This document shows positions 5,235 to 6,451 of a stretch of 6,451 nt of DNA, piece after piece. The stretch's first letter is position 1. Each line of letters opens with the position of its first letter. This stretch comes from Planctomycetota bacterium. GTDB lineage: Bacteria; Planctomycetota; SZUA-567. The position numbers were made by a program, and so were the translations under genes. The notes under the pieces are model-generated. The model saw only the letters and a program-made list of their open reading frames with translations. It made no database searches and was not told the origin of the DNA. Where the stretch lies: assembly GCA_031278535.1 (NCBI GenBank), contig JAITKH010000352.1:1-6451 (forward strand), given 5' to 3'.

Positions 5235-5908
5235 TGAAAGAATGGAAAGACGCGACCGATCCCCGGCGGCTGGCCGGGATATTGGACAAGGCGCTTGCCC
5301 GGGCCTACCCGGACGTCGTCTGCCCGCTGGATTTCGAAGACCCGTTCGAATGCCTGGTCGCCACCATTCTCTCCGCCCAATGTACGGATCGCAAAGTGAA
5401 CGAGGCCACGCCCACCCTGTTCCGGAGGTTTCCCGGCGTCGACGCCTTCGCCGAGGCAAACCCCGGGGAAATCGAGCCCCTCATACGATCGCTGGGATTG
5501 TTCCGCCGCAAGGCGGCCGACATCGCCGCCGCCGCCCGCCTTGTCCGCGAACGGTACGGCGGCCGGGTTCCGGACACTATCGAAGAACTGATTGAATTGC
5601 CGGGAGTGGGCCGGAAGACCGCCAATTGCGTGATCCTCAACGCCTACGGCAAACCTGGCTTGATGTGCGATACCCATTTTTGCCGGGTCAGCCGCCGCTT
5701 CGGCCTGCATGACCTCGCTGATCCGGACAGGATCGAGGCCACGATTGCCGTACTCCTCCCCTCAAGCCGCTGGGGTGTCTTCAGTCACAGGATAATCCAG
5801 CACGGGCGCCTGGTTTGCCAAGCGCGAAACCCGTCCTGCGAAACATGTCCGGCGTCTCGGCACTGCCGTTCCCGTCGGGGAAAGGCGAAGCGTCCGCCGG
5901 AACCGTGA
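5231..5908 (+). CDS. nth: Endonuclease III, DNA glycosylase/AP lyase
   Basis: Nth removes oxidised pyrimidines from DNA and cleaves the abasic site by beta-elimination in base excision repair. The 225-residue protein matches the family's usual length (about 210) and has all key elements. These are the N-terminal DPFECLVATILSAQCTD (37-53), the helix-hairpin-helix LPGVGRKTANCVI (123-135) with catalytic Lys129, Asp147 in CDTHFCRVSRR, and a C-terminal [4Fe-4S] site with cysteines 196, 203, 206 and 212 in the standard C-x6-C-x2-C-x5-C spacing. A basic tail follows. The start ATG at 5231-5233 overlaps the TGA of the upstream gene (ATGA); a second ATG at 5234 is equally usable. No strong ribosome binding site is present, so translational coupling to the membrane-protein gene is likely. 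MutY is excluded by length and by the lack of its C-terminal domain. Confidence 0.96.
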   Translation: MMKEWKDATDPRRLAGILDKALARAYPDVVCPLDFEDPFECLVATILSAQCTDRKVNEATPTLFRRFPGVDAFAEANPGEIEPLIRSLGLFRRKAADIAAAARLVRERYGGRVPDTIEELIELPGVGRKTANCVILNAYGKPGLMCDTHFCRVSRRFGLHDLADPDRIEATIAVLLPSSRWGVFSHRIIQHGRLVCQARNPSCETCPASRHCRSRRGKAKRPPEP

Positions 5909-5956
5909 AACGATTCGTCTGTCTGCGACGAGGTAGTTGTCCTCAGTCTTCGTTTC
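5907..5956 (+). other. Inverted repeat at the end of nth
   Basis: GAAACGA (5907-5913), which begins in the nth stop codon, is complementary to TCGTTTC (5950-5956). Smaller stems lie in the 36-base loop, for example CGTC/GACG and GAGG/CCTC. This could fold into a branched structure, but the pairing is modest and no T-run follows, so its role as an nth terminator is uncertain. Confidence 0.25.
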
Positions 5957-6027
5957 GCCGTTCGGCTGCCGTCAGTCGCTTTTCCGAAATGAATTGACAG
6001 GACGGGAAGAAAGAAATAAAAATTTAC

Positions 6028-6056
6028 TTGACAAAGATCGACTATAGTCCGATAAT
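6028..6056 (+). promoter_or_regulatory. Strong sigma-70-type promoter for the small membrane protein
   Basis: A perfect TTGACA (6028-6033) is followed after exactly 17 bases by GATAAT (6051-6056), a five-of-six match, within an AT-rich island. Transcription would start near 6063 and give a leader of about 90 nt. It is the best promoter in the window and implies that the downstream small gene is well expressed and independent of nth. Confidence 0.7.
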
Positions 6057-6071
6057 AATAAAAGAGAAGAA

Positions 6072-6123
6072 CCGTCGTTTGACGGCCCGTGAAGCGGTTG
6101 GCGTTTTATGGCGAACGCTAACC
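6072..6123 (+). other. Two consecutive stem-loops in the 5' leader
   Basis: CCGTC (6072-6076) pairs with GACGG (6081-6085) around a GTTT loop. Then GGTTGGCGTT (6096-6105) pairs with AACGCTAACC (6114-6123), giving 10 base pairs in RNA including one G-U pair, around an eight-base loop. They fill most of the leader and end 20 bases before the ribosome binding site. They may stabilise the mRNA or regulate it. I do not recognise a known riboswitch. Confidence 0.5.
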
Positions 6124-6154
6124 TGTCCAGATCACAGAGCGAAAGGAGACAGCC

Positions 6155-6439
6155 ATGAGTACGATGTTGAGTTCAAGGAGGTTTGTTGGTTCGGAAAGAC
6201 TCTCGGTTCAGAAGACGGAGTCGTCCTCGAATGGCATAACCACTGCCGTGGGGATTATGGTTGGGGGATTTGCCGGCTTGGTGGCTGGCGCCGCCCTTGA
6301 CGTCAATCTTCTGATGGCGGCCGGGTTCGTGGCCTTGGCCAGCGCGGGATTGTACCTGAACGGAATGTTTTGGGCATCAATGGAGGACAAGGGCTTTTTC
6401 AAGCCTTCCAATTTGAAAGATTTCAATCAGTATCAGTAA
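6155..6439 (+). CDS. Small two-helix membrane protein, function unknown
   Basis: This is a complete 94-residue protein that I cannot assign to a family. Residues 1-26 are polar and Ser-rich, with a few Arg and Lys residues. A glycine-rich helix (about 28-48, with GIMVGGFAGLVAGAAL) and a second helix (about 50-72) are separated by the short polar turn DVN. A soluble tail of about 20 residues ends in NLKDFNQYQ. The small-residue spacing in helix 1 is typical of tightly packed helices that oligomerise. The ATG at 6155 has AGGAG (6144-6148) six bases upstream, and TAA ends the gene at 6439. The strong promoter and structured leader just upstream support a real, well-expressed gene. A competing frame from 6028 runs through the leader hairpins and is rejected. 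The possibilities include an envelope stress or housekeeping small membrane protein; a toxin or holin is not excluded. Confidence 0.75.
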   Translation: MSTMLSSRRFVGSERLSVQKTESSSNGITTAVGIMVGGFAGLVAGAALDVNLLMAAGFVALASAGLYLNGMFWASMEDKGFFKPSNLKDFNQYQ

Positions 6440-6451
6440 AAAGCGGCTTTG

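Noticed and set aside
4326..5459. Minus-strand open frame (377 codons) opposite the 2TM and nth genes
   Set aside because: It is a shadow frame crossing the boundary of two well-supported plus-strand genes, and its translation is Arg/Gly-rich with no motif.
6028..6300. Plus-strand frame (90 codons) overlapping the small membrane protein
   Set aside because: It starts inside the -35 box and runs through two leader hairpins. The 6155 frame has the ribosome binding site and the membrane helices.

Overview
The window is about 6.4 kb of GC-rich (roughly 60%) bacterial chromosome. A canonical DnaK, an iron-sulfur endonuclease III and Shine-Dalgarno-led genes show it is bacterial. The long tandem-repeat SPFH protein, the LysM membrane protein and the general codon use suggest a deltaproteobacterium (Desulfobacterota). 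That placement is an inference from style, because no ribosomal RNA or other taxonomic marker is present. I see no CRISPR array, tRNA, integrase or transposase.

Layout. Positions 1-338 (minus) hold the first 112 codons of dnaK. Positions 339-1146 contain no convincing gene: an AT-rich dnaK leader with a plausible promoter, then apparently non-coding or decayed sequence with one strong inverted repeat. Positions 1147-1767 (minus) encode a small single-pass membrane protein ending in a LysM domain. Positions 1768-2116 are an elaborate intergenic region carrying repeat copy A, which ends in a hairpin, followed by a 63-nt imperfect palindrome. Positions 2117-4039 (plus) encode a 640-residue membrane-anchored SPFH/band-7 protein with three tandem ~57-residue repeats ahead of its main SPFH and coiled-coil part. 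Positions 4040-4379 are a second structured intergenic region with repeat copy B. Positions 4380-5234 (plus) encode an unrecognised two-helix membrane protein with a coiled-coil tail. Its stop overlaps the start of nth (5231-5908, plus), which encodes endonuclease III. Positions 5909-6154 carry a strong-looking promoter and a structured 5' leader for a 94-residue two-helix membrane protein at 6155-6439.

How it fits together. Three of the six genes encode membrane proteins of unknown role (SPFH scaffold, 2TM coiled-coil protein, small 2TM protein), a fourth is a membrane-anchored LysM protein, and the other two (dnaK, nth) are housekeeping genes. The SPFH protein and the downstream 2TM protein share orientation and may work together as a membrane scaffold and partner. 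nth looks translationally coupled to the 2TM gene by an ATGA overlap. The most notable feature beyond the genes is a diverged ~125-bp repeat found twice in the same orientation, once upstream of the SPFH gene and once upstream of the 2TM/nth pair. Each copy ends in a hairpin whose arms have changed in a compensatory way. This could be a shared cis-regulatory RNA or operator, or a small intergenic repeat family.
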